From positions 1 to 64,000 of the forward strand of contig NZ_JAKNTW010000028.1 in NCBI RefSeq assembly GCF_022213955.1: DNA of 64,000 bases. Direction: 5' to 3'. The notes below the pieces were generated by a model. The model saw only the letters and a program-made list of their open reading frames with translations. It ran no database searches and was not told the DNA's origin. This DNA is from Dolomitihabitans soli (GTDB taxonomy: Bacteria; Actinomycetota; Actinomycetes; Streptosporangiales; Streptosporangiaceae). Every line of letters begins with the position of its first letter. The stretch's first letter is position 1. Shown here piece by piece: positions 55,226 through 64,000 of the stretch. The position numbers and the translations under genes were made by a program.

Positions 55226-56182
55226 TCACGCCGCCACCTCCACCAGCAGGCCGCGTTCGCGCACGTACGCCAGGGCGTCCGCCGCGCCCTTGCCGTCGAG
55301 ACGTATCCTCAGGCGGCCCACCGGAGCGCCCTGGAGCTCCTCCAGAGATCCGCCGAGGATGTTCACGTCGACGTCGAACTTGCGTACCAGCGCCGACATC
55401 ACCGGCTCGTCCGCCTGCCCGGCGAAGGTCACGGTGACGGTGCCCGCGGGGGCGGGCTCGGGCAGCGGGAAGATCTCGCGAGTGAGCCGGGCGCCGGGGG
55501 TGGCGATCAGATCCGAGATCCGGCCCGCCTCCTCGATCCGCCCCTCGCTCATGATCGCGACCGAGTCGCAGATGCTCTTGACCACGTGCATCTCGTGGGT
55601 GATCAGCAGGATCGTCAGCCCCAGCTCCCGGTTGAGCCGTTTGAGCAGGGCGAGGATCGACTGCGTGGTGGCCGGGTCGAGCGCGCTGGTCGCCTCGTCG
55701 GACAGCAGCACGCTCGGCCGTCCCGCGAGCGCCCTGGCGATGCCGACCCGCTGCTTCTGCCCGCCCGAGAGCTGCGCCGGATGCACCCCCGCCTTGTCCG
55801 CCAGCCCGACGAGCTCCAGCAGTTCCGCCACCCGCGCCGCCCGTTCCGCACGCGGCACCCCCGCGGCTTCCAGCGGGAAGGCCACGTTCCCGGCGACGGT
55901 ACGCGACGACAACAGCGCGAAATGCTGGTGAATCATGCCGATCCGCTGCCGTGCCCTGCGCAAGTCCGCCCGGCCGAGCCCCGACAGCTCCTGCCCGTCC
56001 ACCTGCACCGTGCCGCTCGTCGGCCGCTCCAGCAGGTTCACGCACCGCAGCAGCGTGCTCTTCCCGGCGCCGCTCTGCCCCAGCACCCCGAAGATCTCGC
56101 CTTCGGCCACGCCGAGGTCGACGCCGTCGATCGCGACGACGCCGTTCTCGTACACCTTGCGGAGATCAGTTAGCTTAATCAC
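55226..56182 (-). CDS. metN: methionine ABC transporter ATPase MetN
   Basis: 318 aa, ATG at 56182. Walker A GQSGAGKSTL (about residue 37), Q-loop MIHQHFALL, signature LSGGQKQRVGIARAL (about 138), Walker B VLLSDEATSALD and the switch His in THEM. The C-terminal NIL domain (about 235-315) senses methionine and inhibits transport when it is plentiful. First gene of metNIQ; 160 bp of low-complexity GC-rich sequence separate it from metI. I found no SAM riboswitch in the 250 bp upstream. Confidence 0.93.
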   Translation of the reverse strand: MIKLTDLRKVYENGVVAIDGVDLGVAEGEIFGVLGQSGAGKSTLLRCVNLLERPTSGTVQVDGQELSGLGRADLRRARQRIGMIHQHFALLSSRTVAGNVAFPLEAAGVPRAERAARVAELLELVGLADKAGVHPAQLSGGQKQRVGIARALAGRPSVLLSDEATSALDPATTQSILALLKRLNRELGLTILLITHEMHVVKSICDSVAIMSEGRIEEAGRISDLIATPGARLTREIFPLPEPAPAGTVTVTFAGQADEPVMSALVRKFDVDVNILGGSLEELQGAPVGRLRIRLDGKGAADALAYVRERGLLVEVAA

Positions 56183-56433
56183 AGGTAGGTTTTATCTGAA
56201 ATAGGCACGGACTCATGCACTCTCTTTCACGCGGGGATCGGGCCTCAGCCCAGCCGGCGACGACACAGACCATCGTGGCCTGCGAACTCGCCCCGTCCCG
56301 ACACGCGAACCTCGCTCACCACGCACTCAACCACCGGCCCCGCCCGCACAATTCCCTTGACCCGCTGTGATGTGGCCCACCTCACACGCACGGTCTCCGC
56401 CGTACGGCAAGCCGGGCCCCGCAGGTCACGGGG

Positions 56434-57096
56434 TCAGACGGAGATGCGGGCGACGGCACGGATGGGCGCGCCGTCGGCCGAGGCGAGGCGGATGGGCAGC
56501 AGGGAGACCTCGAGGGGACGGCCGGCCGACTGGGCGTCGATCAGGGGAGCCAGACCGGTCAGATTCTCGGCGATCACGGCGTGCGCGCCGCACAGGATGC
56601 GATGAGCGGCAAGCGGATCCGTGGGCGACGCGGACGCCGGAGAGGTCGGGTCGACACTCAGCGCGTCGACGGCGACGGTGCGGACGCCGGCGTCGACGAT
56701 CAAGGTGGCCGCCTCCGGGGTGAGCCAAGGGTGCGCGAGGTACTCGTCCTGACCCCAGTGGGCCGACCAGCCGGTGGCGATCAGAAGGATCACTCCCGGG
56801 CGGAGCAGGGGGGCGACGAGGGAGGCATCGATCGGAGAACCGGCCGGCAGGCCCCGGGCGTCGGCAACGACGGCCGGGCCGAGGAAACGGTCGAGCGGGA
56901 GCTCGTCGAGCGTGGGGAGGGAGTCGTCGATGTGAAAGGGCGCGTCGACGTGGGTACCGGACTGGGAGCCCAGGTGAAGGCCGAGGACGTTGACGCCTTC
57001 CGCCGCGACGGTGAGCGCCGGGCGGATCGACACCTCCGGGTCGCCCGGATAGACGGGCATGCCGGAGACGATGGGCACCGAGAGATCGACGAGCAT
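56434..57096 (-). CDS. cyclase-family hydrolase, kynurenine formamidase-like
   Basis: 220 aa, ATG at 57096. The family metal-binding motif HxGTHxDxPxH appears as GSQSGTHVDAPFHID at about residues 42-56, and the N-terminus VDLSVPIVSGMPVYPGDPEV is typical. Family members hydrolyse amides such as N-formylkynurenine or act on cyclic substrates. No tryptophan catabolic gene is near, so the substrate is open; it lies between metNIQ and agmatinase. Confidence 0.83.
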   Translation of the reverse strand: MLVDLSVPIVSGMPVYPGDPEVSIRPALTVAAEGVNVLGLHLGSQSGTHVDAPFHIDDSLPTLDELPLDRFLGPAVVADARGLPAGSPIDASLVAPLLRPGVILLIATGWSAHWGQDEYLAHPWLTPEAATLIVDAGVRTVAVDALSVDPTSPASASPTDPLAAHRILCGAHAVIAENLTGLAPLIDAQSAGRPLEVSLLPIRLASADGAPIRAVARISV

Positions 57097-57328
57097 GCTC
57101 AATCCTCGCATCCACTGACCAGGTGCCGGCGGGCCGACCGGACGCGTGACCGGCGCGCCCGCCGCGGATGTGCGGGTTCGGCAGCGAAGGACCACTCCGA
57201 CGACCCGTTGTAACGGCGCTCGGCCACCCGGGGCGAGTGCCATGTGCCCACGACCTGCCACTGGCGGCGGCGAAGGGCGCCGGGGTGGCCTGCCGTACTT
57301 GATCTGGAACCGCGGCGACGACTCCGAC

Positions 57329-57383
57329 GCGCAACGGTCAGCGGTTCGGCGGTTCGGCGCTTCGGTCGGCGCAACGGTCAGCG
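57329..57383 (-). repeat. direct repeat of the agmatinase gene end
   Basis: The 15-mer GCGCAACGGTCAGCG at 57369-57383 contains the agmatinase stop codon and recurs exactly at 57329-57343, followed in both cases by TTCG-rich sequence. It is a partial duplication of the gene's last bases. The remaining gap (57097-57328) shows nothing recognisable. Confidence 0.55.
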
Positions 57384-58313
57384 CTTCGCCGACGCGAGCA
57401 GGCTGATCAGGTCGTAGGCCAGGTGGGAGGCCGCGATCGAGGTGATCTCGGCGTGGTCGTAGGCCGGGGCGACCTCGACCACGTCCGCGCCCACCAGGTC
57501 GCAGCCGGCCAGGCCGCGCAGGATCTCCAGGAGTTCCCTGCTGGTCAAGCCGCCCGCCTCCGGGGTGCCCGTGCCGGGGGCGTGCGCCGGGTCGAGCACG
57601 TCGATGTCGATGGAGATGTAGAGCGGGCGCTCGCCGATGCGCTGCCGGAGCGCGTCCACCACCTCGTCCACGCCCCGGCGCAGCACGTCGGCACTGGTCA
57701 CGACGCCGAACCCGAGCCGGCGGTCCTCGTCCAGGTCGCGGCGGTCGTACAGCGGGCCCCTGGTGCCGACGTGGCTGAGCGCCTCGGTGTCCAGGATGCC
57801 CTCCTCGACCGCGCGGCGGAACGGGGTGCCGTGGGTGTATTCGGCGCCGAAGTAGGTGTCCCAGGTGTCCAGATGCGCGTCGAAGTGCAGCAGGGCGACC
57901 GGGCCGTGCTTCCTGGCGGCGGAGCGGAGCAGCGGCAGCGCGATCGTGTGGTCGCCGCCGATGGTGACGAGCTTGGCGTCCATGGCGCCGGCCATGTGCT
58001 CGATGGCCTCGACGGCCTCGTTGATGTCGTAGGGATTGCACGCGATGTCGCCGGCGTCGGCTACCTGCTGGGCGGCGAACGGGAAGACGTCCAGGCCGGG
58101 GTGGTACGGGCGGAGCAGCCGGCTCGCCTCGCGCACGGCCGAAGGGCCGAACCTGGCTCCCGGACGGTACGAAACGCCGCTGTCGAACGGCACGCCCACG
58201 ACGGCCACGTCGCAATGGTCCACCTCGTCCAGACGCGGCAGCCTGGCGAAGGTGGCAGGCCCCGCGAAACGGGGTACACGAGAGGAGTCGACGGGCCCGC
58301 GGGGCTCGTTCAT
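57378..58313 (-). CDS. speB: agmatinase / guanidino-acid ureohydrolase
   Basis: 311 aa, ATG at 58313. Binuclear manganese ureohydrolase: GGDHT (about residue 118), [10 protein letters not shown] (about 140) and [19 protein letters not shown] (about 222) supply the metal ligands. Agmatine to putrescine plus urea is the usual activity; guanidinobutyrase or guanidinopropionase cannot be excluded from sequence. It is divergent from a PucR regulator, 106 bp apart. Its product putrescine would feed the oxidation operon at 44379-51286. Confidence 0.88.
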   Translation of the reverse strand: MNEPRGPVDSSRVPRFAGPATFARLPRLDEVDHCDVAVVGVPFDSGVSYRPGARFGPSAVREASRLLRPYHPGLDVFPFAAQQVADAGDIACNPYDINEAVEAIEHMAGAMDAKLVTIGGDHTIALPLLRSAARKHGPVALLHFDAHLDTWDTYFGAEYTHGTPFRRAVEEGILDTEALSHVGTRGPLYDRRDLDEDRRLGFGVVTSADVLRRGVDEVVDALRQRIGERPLYISIDIDVLDPAHAPGTGTPEAGGLTSRELLEILRGLAGCDLVGADVVEVAPAYDHAEITSIAASHLAYDLISLLASAKR

Positions 58314-58419
58314 CGAGACGGTGTTCCTTTCGATCAGGTGGGATGGTCTCCCACGCCTTCCTGCCAGTCTCGGCAGAGCGACGGGGCGGGGACAAGTGGT
58401 GTGGCCATGAAGCGTTACG

Positions 58420-59892
58420 GTGTGTCTTGTGGTTGGCGACAAACTCACGGTGGAAGATCTGGTCCGCTTCCCCGCCCTCCAGCTCCGGGTGCTCGCGGGC
58501 GAGGCCGGGCTGTCCCGATCGGTGTCCTGGGCACACCCCAGCGAACTCGACGATCCGACCCCGTGGCTGCTGGGAGCCGAGGTCATCATGACGACCGGGA
58601 TGGCGATCCCGCGTACCGCCGCCCGTCAGCGCGCCTACCTCGAACGGCTGGACGACGCCGGGGTCTCCGCGCTGGCGCTGTCGGCCCAGCTGCACATGCC
58701 GCCGCTGCACGACGCCTTCTTCGCCGCGGCCGAGGAGCGCGGGATCCCGGTGCTGGAGGTGCCGCTGGCGGTGCCGTTCATCGCGGTCGCGCAGGAGGTG
58801 GCCGCGGCCGTGCAGGAGGACGCGCGGCAGCGGCTCGGCGCCCAGCTCCAGGTGTTCGGTGCGCTGCGCTGGCTCGCCGCCGAGGATCTCGACACGAGCA
58901 CGCTGTTCAAGAGGCTGGAGCGGCTGTCGGGGTATGAGGTGTTCCTGTGCACGCCGCAGGGCCTGCCCTTGCTGCCCGGCGTGCCCGTGCCCGACCCGGC
59001 GATACTGCCCGACTCCCCCGACGCGCCGCCCACGATCCCCGGCGGATTCGTGTTGCCGGTTCCCGCGCCCGGCGGGCCCGCGGGGTTCCTGGTGGCGTTC
59101 GAGCGGGAGGGCGCCCGCCCCGCCGGGCTCGCGGTGGTGCAGCACATCGCGACCGTCGCGGCCCTGCAGGTGGTGATGGCCCGCCACGAACACGAGGCGC
59201 TCCGCCGCGAGGGAGCGGAGGTCCTGGCCGAGATGCTGCAGGACGTGCTCGACCCGCCCCTGATCCGGCGGCGGCTCTTCCGGCTCGGCCTCGCCGCCAA
59301 CGGCGACCTGGTGCTCTTCGTGGTGCGAGGGGTCACCGACGACGCCCTCCCGCACCTTTTCACCGGCCATCCCCATCTGGTGCTGCGCCGCCGCGACGAC
59401 CTCTACGTGCTGACCGCCGACTCACCCCGGATCCGGGACCTGCTGGCGGGGGTGCCCGGGGTCACGGCGGGAGCGAGCCGCCCCTTCCCGGCCGGCTCGT
59501 CGCTCAGGGTGCCGCAGCGCGAGGCGGTCTGGGCGGCGGCGCGGGCGGGCGAGGCCGGCCACGCCCTGGTCCTGTACGGCGACGACACCACGGGACGCTG
59601 GTTGCCCGACGATCCGGCGGTGCTGTCCGGGCTGGTGGATCACGTGCTGGGCGAGGTGCTCCGCTACGACGCGGACCACGGCTCCAACCTGCTCGGCTCG
59701 GTCCGGACCTGGATGGAACGGGACCGGCGGGTCGAGGACGCCGCCAGGGCCCTGCACGTCCACCCCAACACGCTGGCCTACCGGCTGCGCAGGTTCGGCG
59801 AGCTGACGGGCCGGAACCTGACCTCCACCGGCGACTTCGCCGAGGTGTGGCTGGCCGTCCACGCGGCCGGCCAGATCGGTCTCATCGAGTGA
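58420..59892 (+). CDS. PucR-family transcriptional regulator
   Basis: 490 aa from GTG 58420 (a GTG at 58429 is equally plausible; no ribosome site, so it may be leaderless). The N-terminal PucR sensory domain covers about 10-130 ([33 protein letters not shown]). A middle region is GGDEF-like in fold, and the C-terminal PucR helix-turn-helix is [25 protein letters not shown] (about 440-465). PucR proteins often control purine, amine and polyamine catabolism. Its position suggests it regulates the divergent agmatinase. It overlaps the convergent DivIVA-repeat gene by 11 bp. Confidence 0.88.
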   Translation: MCLVVGDKLTVEDLVRFPALQLRVLAGEAGLSRSVSWAHPSELDDPTPWLLGAEVIMTTGMAIPRTAARQRAYLERLDDAGVSALALSAQLHMPPLHDAFFAAAEERGIPVLEVPLAVPFIAVAQEVAAAVQEDARQRLGAQLQVFGALRWLAAEDLDTSTLFKRLERLSGYEVFLCTPQGLPLLPGVPVPDPAILPDSPDAPPTIPGGFVLPVPAPGGPAGFLVAFEREGARPAGLAVVQHIATVAALQVVMARHEHEALRREGAEVLAEMLQDVLDPPLIRRRLFRLGLAANGDLVLFVVRGVTDDALPHLFTGHPHLVLRRRDDLYVLTADSPRIRDLLAGVPGVTAGASRPFPAGSSLRVPQREAVWAAARAGEAGHALVLYGDDTTGRWLPDDPAVLSGLVDHVLGEVLRYDADHGSNLLGSVRTWMERDRRVEDAARALHVHPNTLAYRLRRFGELTGRNLTSTGDFAEVWLAVHAAGQIGLIE

Positions 59893-60409
59893 CCCGCTGT
59901 TCCAGCACGCCGGCGACCCCGGTGAGGAACGCGTCGACGTCGCCGACCGCGTAACCGGCCCGCAGCATGACGGTGCTGAACGTGGCCGACCGCACGTCGT
60001 CGGCCGAGACCCGCTGGTCGGTGGTGCCGCGCAGGGTCGCCACGATCCGGTCGAGGAAGGCGTCGACCTCGTCCTCGTCGTAGCCCATGCCCAGCCGTCC
60101 CGGCCGGAACGCCGCCCGCTCGACCTTCACGGCCTCCGCCTCCAACGACGTCTCGGCGGCCGGCGCGGGCTCTTCCGGGGCGCGGGTCTCGATCGCCACG
60201 ATGAAGGCTTCGAGCGCGTAGTCGACGGCCTTCTCGTGGTAGCCGCCTCGCCTGGTGCGGAACCTGGTGAGGCGGATCTCGTCGGCGGTGACCTCGTCGC
60301 CGTCCAGCGTGCCTCTGCCCAGCGTGCCCTCGATCCGGCGGACCAAGGCGTCGACCTGCGCGGGGTCATATCCGGCGCGTACGCCCAGCACACGTGGAAA
60401 GCGATTCAC
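59882..60409 (-). CDS. small protein built of four DivIVA-type repeats
   Basis: 175 aa from GTG 60409 (CGGAGGGCGG upstream). Four copies of the DivIVA N-terminal motif F-x5-R-x-GYD-x3-VD-x-F/L are visible: FPRVLGVRAGYDPAQVDALV (about 4-23), FRTRRGGYHEKAVDYAL, FRPGRLGMGYDEDEVDAFL and FSTVMLRAGYAVGDVDAFL. Alternating copies are preceded by V-x-A-D-D/E-I/V. There is no long coiled coil, unlike Wag31/DivIVA, so it probably cannot form the polar scaffold and may bind membranes or DivIVA partners. Function unknown. Confidence 0.75.
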   Translation of the reverse strand: MNRFPRVLGVRAGYDPAQVDALVRRIEGTLGRGTLDGDEVTADEIRLTRFRTRRGGYHEKAVDYALEAFIVAIETRAPEEPAPAAETSLEAEAVKVERAAFRPGRLGMGYDEDEVDAFLDRIVATLRGTTDQRVSADDVRSATFSTVMLRAGYAVGDVDAFLTGVAGVLEQRVTR

Positions 60410-60493
60410 GACCGCCGCCCTCCGTCGGGAATGTGACGCACTACATTCTGGAACGGGAAGGCCGGTAAAGCGAGCAGATACGATCTTAGATCT

Positions 60494-61192
60494 ATGCGCC
60501 TGTCCAACATGTCCTTCCGCTACTCCCGCCGGGGACCATGGGTCCTCGACGAGGTCGAGCTGGAGTTGGGTCCGGGGGAGGTCGTGGAGGTCACCGGGCG
60601 CAACGGAGCCGGCAAGTCGACCTTGTTGCGGTTGCTGGCCGGGGCCCTGCGGCCCACGAAGGGCTCGGTGACCGGCCGGCCGCGCGTCGTCGGCTACGCC
60701 CCCGAGGTGTTCCCGACCGAGCAGCCCTTCACGGTCGCCGCCTACCTCGCGGCCATGGCACGCGTCCGCCGGGCCGCCGGCGTGGGTGACTGGCCCGAAC
60801 GGCTCGGCATGACGCACCTGCTCGACCGGCCGCTCGGCGACCTGTCCAAGGGCAGCGCGCACAAGGTCGGCCTCGCCCAAGCGCTGCTCGCCTCCCCGGG
60901 GCTGATCATCCTCGACGAGCCGTTCGCCGGGCTGGACACGCAGACCAGGACCGAGCTGCCGCTGATCATCGGCGAGGTCGCCGACGCCGGCGGCATCGTG
61001 GTGGTCAGCGACCACCAGGGCGGTCTGGGGGAGTTCACCGGCCGCCGCCCGATCTCCGTCGTCGAACAGCGGATCGTCGAGGAGGCCCACGCGGGCACCT
61101 CGACCCTGCGGATCGTGGTCGACTCCGCGCAGGCCGCCGAGGTGGCCGCCAAGCTCCGCGCCGACGGATACGAGGTGCACGTCAGCTCATGA
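60494..61192 (+). CDS. ABC transporter ATP-binding protein
   Basis: 232 aa, ATG at 60494. Walker A TGRNGAGKST (about residue 34), an atypical signature LSKGSAHKVGLAQAL (about 116), Walker B GLIILDEPFAGLD and the switch His in VSDHQ. A TACGAT at 60479-60484 lies only about 10 bp before the ATG, suggesting a nearly leaderless transcript. The gene ends in an ATGA overlap with the membrane partner, so this is a two-component ABC-2-like exporter of unknown substrate. Confidence 0.87.
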   Translation: MRLSNMSFRYSRRGPWVLDEVELELGPGEVVEVTGRNGAGKSTLLRLLAGALRPTKGSVTGRPRVVGYAPEVFPTEQPFTVAAYLAAMARVRRAAGVGDWPERLGMTHLLDRPLGDLSKGSAHKVGLAQALLASPGLIILDEPFAGLDTQTRTELPLIIGEVADAGGIVVVSDHQGGLGEFTGRRPISVVEQRIVEEAHAGTSTLRIVVDSAQAAEVAAKLRADGYEVHVSS

Positions 61193-61863
61193 TCTTCGCA
61201 CTGGTCCGCTTCAAGCTGGCCGCCTACGCCCGCTCGCACCGCCTGTTCCAGCCGGCGATCGGGCTGCTCGTCATGCTGGGGATCTTCTACGCGGGGCGCG
61301 TGCCGCCGGGCCAGGAACTGTCGGCGTACGCCGACTCGGCGGGGCTGCTCATCGTGGTGTTCGCCTGGGCCGCGCGCAGCCTGCTCGACACCGAGCCGCC
61401 GGCCCAGCGGCTGATCTCGCTGACCGCCGCCGGCGGGCCGGGCCGCGAACTGACCGCCGGGCTGCTCGCCTGCCTCGCCGTCAACGCGGGACTGGCCGGG
61501 CTGGCCGTCCTCGCCCCGCTGGCGCTCGGGTTCGCGGTCGTGCCGGGCGGCGAAGTGATCGGCCAGGGCATCGTGCTGCACCTCCTCGGCATCGCGGCGG
61601 GCACCGCTCTCGGGGCGCTGACCAGCAAGCCGGTCTTCCCCTCCCCCGCCGGGTCGATGCTCGCCCTGTTCGGCGGTTACGTCGGCCTGCTGCTGGTGAG
61701 CGTCACGCCGGCCGGGCCGCTGCTGGTGCCGGTCATCGGATGGATGCGGGCCGCCGGTGACGGCACACTCGGCGGCGCCCTGCCCTCCCTCGCGGTTCCC
61801 ACCGTCGTGTGGTCAGGCGTGGCGATCGCCGTTTACGTGCGGCTGCGCCGTACGAGTCCCTAG
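61189..61863 (+). CDS. ABC transporter membrane protein
   Basis: 224 aa with about six hydrophobic segments, coupled to the ATPase gene (ATGA). It is too divergent for a family name, but [20 protein letters not shown] and similar stretches fit ABC-2-type permeases. Its stop overlaps that of the convergent rlmN by 3-4 bp. Confidence 0.78.
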   Translation: MIFALVRFKLAAYARSHRLFQPAIGLLVMLGIFYAGRVPPGQELSAYADSAGLLIVVFAWAARSLLDTEPPAQRLISLTAAGGPGRELTAGLLACLAVNAGLAGLAVLAPLALGFAVVPGGEVIGQGIVLHLLGIAAGTALGALTSKPVFPSPAGSMLALFGGYVGLLLVSVTPAGPLLVPVIGWMRAAGDGTLGGALPSLAVPTVVWSGVAIAVYVRLRRTSP

Positions 61864-62990
61864 GAGCCGGGGGCGGCGGCGAGCTGGCCGCAGGCGCCGT
61901 CGATCTCGCGGCCCCTGGTGTCGCGCACCGTGACCGGCACGCCGTGGAACTCCAGGCGGCGGACGAAGGCGCGCTCGTCCTCGGGGCGGGAGGCGGTCCA
62001 CTTGGAGCCGGGGGTGGGGTTCAGGGGGATCAGGTTGACGTGCACCAGCTTGTTCTTGATCAGCTTGCCGAGCAGGTCGGCCCGCCACTCCTGGTCGTTG
62101 ATGTCCTTGATCAGGGCGTACTCGATGGAGACGCGGCGCTTGGTCCGCGCCGCGTAGGACCAGGCCGCGTCGAGGACCTCGGCGACCTTCCAGCGGGTGT
62201 TGATCGGCACGAGCGTGTCGCGCAGCTCGTCGTCGGGGGCGTGCAGCGACACCGCGAGGGTGACGGGGAGTCCTTCGTCGGCGAGCTTGCCGATGGCCGG
62301 GACCAGGCCGACGGTGGAGACCGTGACACCGCGGGCGGAGATGCCCAGGCCCTGCGGCGACGGGTCGACCATCCGGCGCACCGCTCCGATCACGGCCTTG
62401 TAGTTGGCCAGCGGCTCGCCCATGCCCATGAAGACCACGTTGTTGACCCGGCCGGGACCGCCGGGGACCTCACCCGCCGCCAGCGCCCTGGCCCCGGCGA
62501 CGACCTGCTCGATGATCTCGGCGGTCGACATGTTGCGGGTCAGCCCGGCCTGGCCGGTGGCGCAGAACGGGCAGTTCATACCGCAGCCGGCCTGGGAGGA
62601 GACGCACATCGTGGCACGGTCGGGATAACGCATCAGCACCGACTCCACGAGCGCGCCGTCGAAGAGCTTCCACAACGTCTTGCGGGTCGTGCCGCCGTCG
62701 CAGGTGATCTCCTTGACGGAGGTCAGGAGTGGCGGCAGCAGGGCCGTGACGAGCTGCTCCCTGGTGGCCGCCGGCAGGTCGGTCATGGCCGCCGCGTCGG
62801 GGTTGAGACGCTCGAAATAGTGCCGGGAGAGCTGGTCGGCCCGGAACGGCTTCTCGCCCAGTTCGGCCACCGCCGTACGCCGCTCGTCCATGGACAGGTC
62901 CGCCAGGTGACGGGCGGGCTTCGCGCGGCGCGGCGCGGCGAAGGTCAGCTCGCCGGCGGCGCGGGGACGCACGCTGCTTTCGGGGGCCAT
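61860..62990 (-). CDS. rlmN: 23S rRNA (adenine-C2)-methyltransferase RlmN
   Basis: 376 aa, ATG at 62990 after GTAGGAG. Radical-SAM dual-specificity methylase of A2503 in 23S rRNA (and A37 of some tRNAs). The cluster-binding CxxxCxxC is CGMNCPFC near residue 136; GMGEPLANY (about 190) is the SAM-binding GGE-like motif; the second catalytic Cys is in the C-terminal [10 protein letters not shown] (about 368). Length and N-terminal accessory domain are normal. Convergent with the ABC permease. Confidence 0.96.
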   Translation of the reverse strand: MAPESSVRPRAAGELTFAAPRRAKPARHLADLSMDERRTAVAELGEKPFRADQLSRHYFERLNPDAAAMTDLPAATREQLVTALLPPLLTSVKEITCDGGTTRKTLWKLFDGALVESVLMRYPDRATMCVSSQAGCGMNCPFCATGQAGLTRNMSTAEIIEQVVAGARALAAGEVPGGPGRVNNVVFMGMGEPLANYKAVIGAVRRMVDPSPQGLGISARGVTVSTVGLVPAIGKLADEGLPVTLAVSLHAPDDELRDTLVPINTRWKVAEVLDAAWSYAARTKRRVSIEYALIKDINDQEWRADLLGKLIKNKLVHVNLIPLNPTPGSKWTASRPEDERAFVRRLEFHGVPVTVRDTRGREIDGACGQLAAAPGS

Positions 62991-63019
62991 TCTCCTACAC
63001 GCTCTCTTTCGACACGATT

Positions 63020-63049
63020 TTGTCCCGGCAATCTCCGGACTCGTAATCT
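63020..63049 (+). promoter_or_regulatory. promoter of the SUFU-like gene
   Basis: TTGTCC (63020-63025), an 18-bp spacer and TAATCT (63044-63049) predict transcription from about 63057, only a few bases before the ATG at 63063. The mRNA would be essentially leaderless, in agreement with the lack of a ribosome site. Confidence 0.6.
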
Positions 63050-63062
63050 AAAGTCCAGATGT

Positions 63063-64000
63063 ATGGCGATATCCCGCCCGGCCGGCTTCTCGGACGACCA
63101 CGGCGACGGCCGGCGCTGGACCCCGGACGGTGCCGAGGTCGTGCTCACCGACGCCAGCCCCTACGGCAGCCGGACCCTGGTGGTCGAGCGCGATGAGATC
63201 TCCTCGGTAGCTTACCTGTGCGCTCCCACCGGAGAGGTACACGGAGCCGTCTGGCTGGCCAACCACCAGGCCGCGCCGCCCGCCGTCGACCTCGCCCGCG
63301 TCAACGCCGGACTGCCGCCGATCATGCCGCGATACAACACCCGCCACCCCGAGGGCCGCCCACCGCTCGGCGAGCTGAGCGTGCTCTGGTTCGAGGAGGG
63401 TGACGGCGTGGTGCTCTACGAGGACGGCGAACTGCTGGCCGTCATCCCCGGCTGGGCCGACCTGACGCGCAACATGCCCGGCTATGCCCGCGACGCGATC
63501 GGCGAGACGGTGTTCGCCTGGGCGATGGAGGAGGCGCTCGAAGGACTTGCCCCCCGGCTCGCCAAGGCCGCGTCGTACTGGGAGTGGCGGCGGGCCGACG
63601 GCGCGTGGACGTCGTTCCAGCAGTTCGTGATGGGCCACCTCGACAGCAGGGTCGGCACGGCGGGCCGGTACTGGGACGCGGGCGGCGGCCGGCTACCCGC
63701 CGTGGGCATCACCGAGCGCCCGCCCGAACGCGGCAGAGATCACACCATCCTGTCCACCGTGGGCATGAGCTGCCAGCGCATGCCCACCGTCGAGCAGTAC
63801 ATCGACCGCCCGGAGGCCTACGCGCGGATCGAGCTCGCCGTCGCCACCCGGGGTGACGCGAGGGAGGTCGCCCGCCTGTTCCTGTGGCTGGCACAGTATC
63901 CCTGGCACTCGGTCACCTGGCTGGGCCACGGCCACACCGCCAAGTGGTACCACGAACCCGAGACGTTCCCGCTGGGCTCCGGCTACCACGGAGTGATCAT
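63063..64000 (+). CDS. SUFU-domain-like hypothetical protein, 3' end beyond the window
   Basis: The frame is open from ATG 63063 to the window end (312 codons seen). The first half (AVWLANHQAAPPAVDLARVN, LSVLWFEEGDGVVLYEDGEL) is a domain I cannot name. The second half (about 215 onward: STVGMSCQRMP, PTVEQYIDRPEAYARIELAV, VTWLGHGHT) resembles bacterial suppressor-of-fused domains, which often act as immunity proteins or regulators. Function is unknown and the C-terminus is not visible. Confidence 0.65.
   Translation, partial: MAISRPAGFSDDHGDGRRWTPDGAEVVLTDASPYGSRTLVVERDEISSVAYLCAPTGEVHGAVWLANHQAAPPAVDLARVNAGLPPIMPRYNTRHPEGRPPLGELSVLWFEEGDGVVLYEDGELLAVIPGWADLTRNMPGYARDAIGETVFAWAMEEALEGLAPRLAKAASYWEWRRADGAWTSFQQFVMGHLDSRVGTAGRYWDAGGGRLPAVGITERPPERGRDHTILSTVGMSCQRMPTVEQYIDRPEAYARIELAVATRGDAREVARLFLWLAQYPWHSVTWLGHGHTAKWYHEPETFPLGSGYHGVI

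Noticed and set aside
56183-56433. Possible SAM riboswitch upstream of metN
   Set aside because: A GCATGAGT fragment is present, but the conserved SAM-I/SAM-IV core and paired helices are not, so no riboswitch is called.

Overview
The window is 64 kb of very GC-rich chromosome from a filamentous-type actinomycete. The 16S rRNA 5' end with its actinobacterial leader, the three secreted modular chitinases, a SARP-type regulator, a DUF6879/DUF5753-type regulator pair, a DivIVA-repeat protein and the narGHJI set fit a member of the Streptosporangiales best. That is an inference from gene content, not a computed phylogeny. Genes are dense, and many junctions are translationally coupled (ATGA, GTGA or TGATG).

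Layout. 1-376: 5' end of an rRNA operon on the minus strand with its leader and two candidate promoters. 478-7693: a SARP/BTAD-ATPase regulator, an AI-2E family permease, an AraC regulator, a squalene-cyclase-like hypothetical protein and a GT-C type membrane protein. 7748-15431: nitrate module, with narK divergent from narGHJI. 15477-20833: three secreted GH18 chitinases, the last two probably co-transcribed from a promoter whose start site is overlapped by a 25-bp palindrome. 21150-25207: a TetR-controlled efflux/P450 module with twin operators, ending in a decayed ferredoxin and a Tn3-type transposase remnant. 25372-27988: LeuE, a VC0807-like membrane protein and DedA. 28118-32642: a membrane/lipid-like block (DMT transporter, GT4 glycosyltransferase, DUF998 protein, acyl-ACP desaturase, ketoacyl reductase). 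32723-37266: a rifampin-phosphotransferase-like PEP-synthase homologue followed by propionyl-CoA synthetase. 37743-40794: small regulatory proteins and an orphan protein with two FtsX-extracellular-type domains. 41127-44284: secreted esterase and a DUF418 protein. 44379-51980: a putrescine uptake and oxidation operon (aldehyde dehydrogenase, PotADBC, FAD oxidase) divergent from an Lrp regulator. 52113-53273: a second AI-2E permease, followed by a two-copy 37-bp repeat that looks like a one-spacer CRISPR remnant. 53566-56182: metNIQ. 56434-59892: a cyclase-family hydrolase, and agmatinase divergent from a PucR regulator. 59882-64000: DivIVA-repeat protein, a two-gene ABC exporter, rlmN, and a SUFU-like protein cut by the window end.

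How the parts fit: agmatinase makes putrescine and the Pot/aldehyde dehydrogenase/oxidase operon imports and oxidises polyamines, so two loci about 6 kb apart plausibly feed one route to GABA. The chitinases form one induced hydrolytic set. The nar genes give nitrate uptake and respiration. A recurring oddity is that several intergenic tandem repeats look like degenerate copies of the 3' end, stop codon included, of the gene just upstream.
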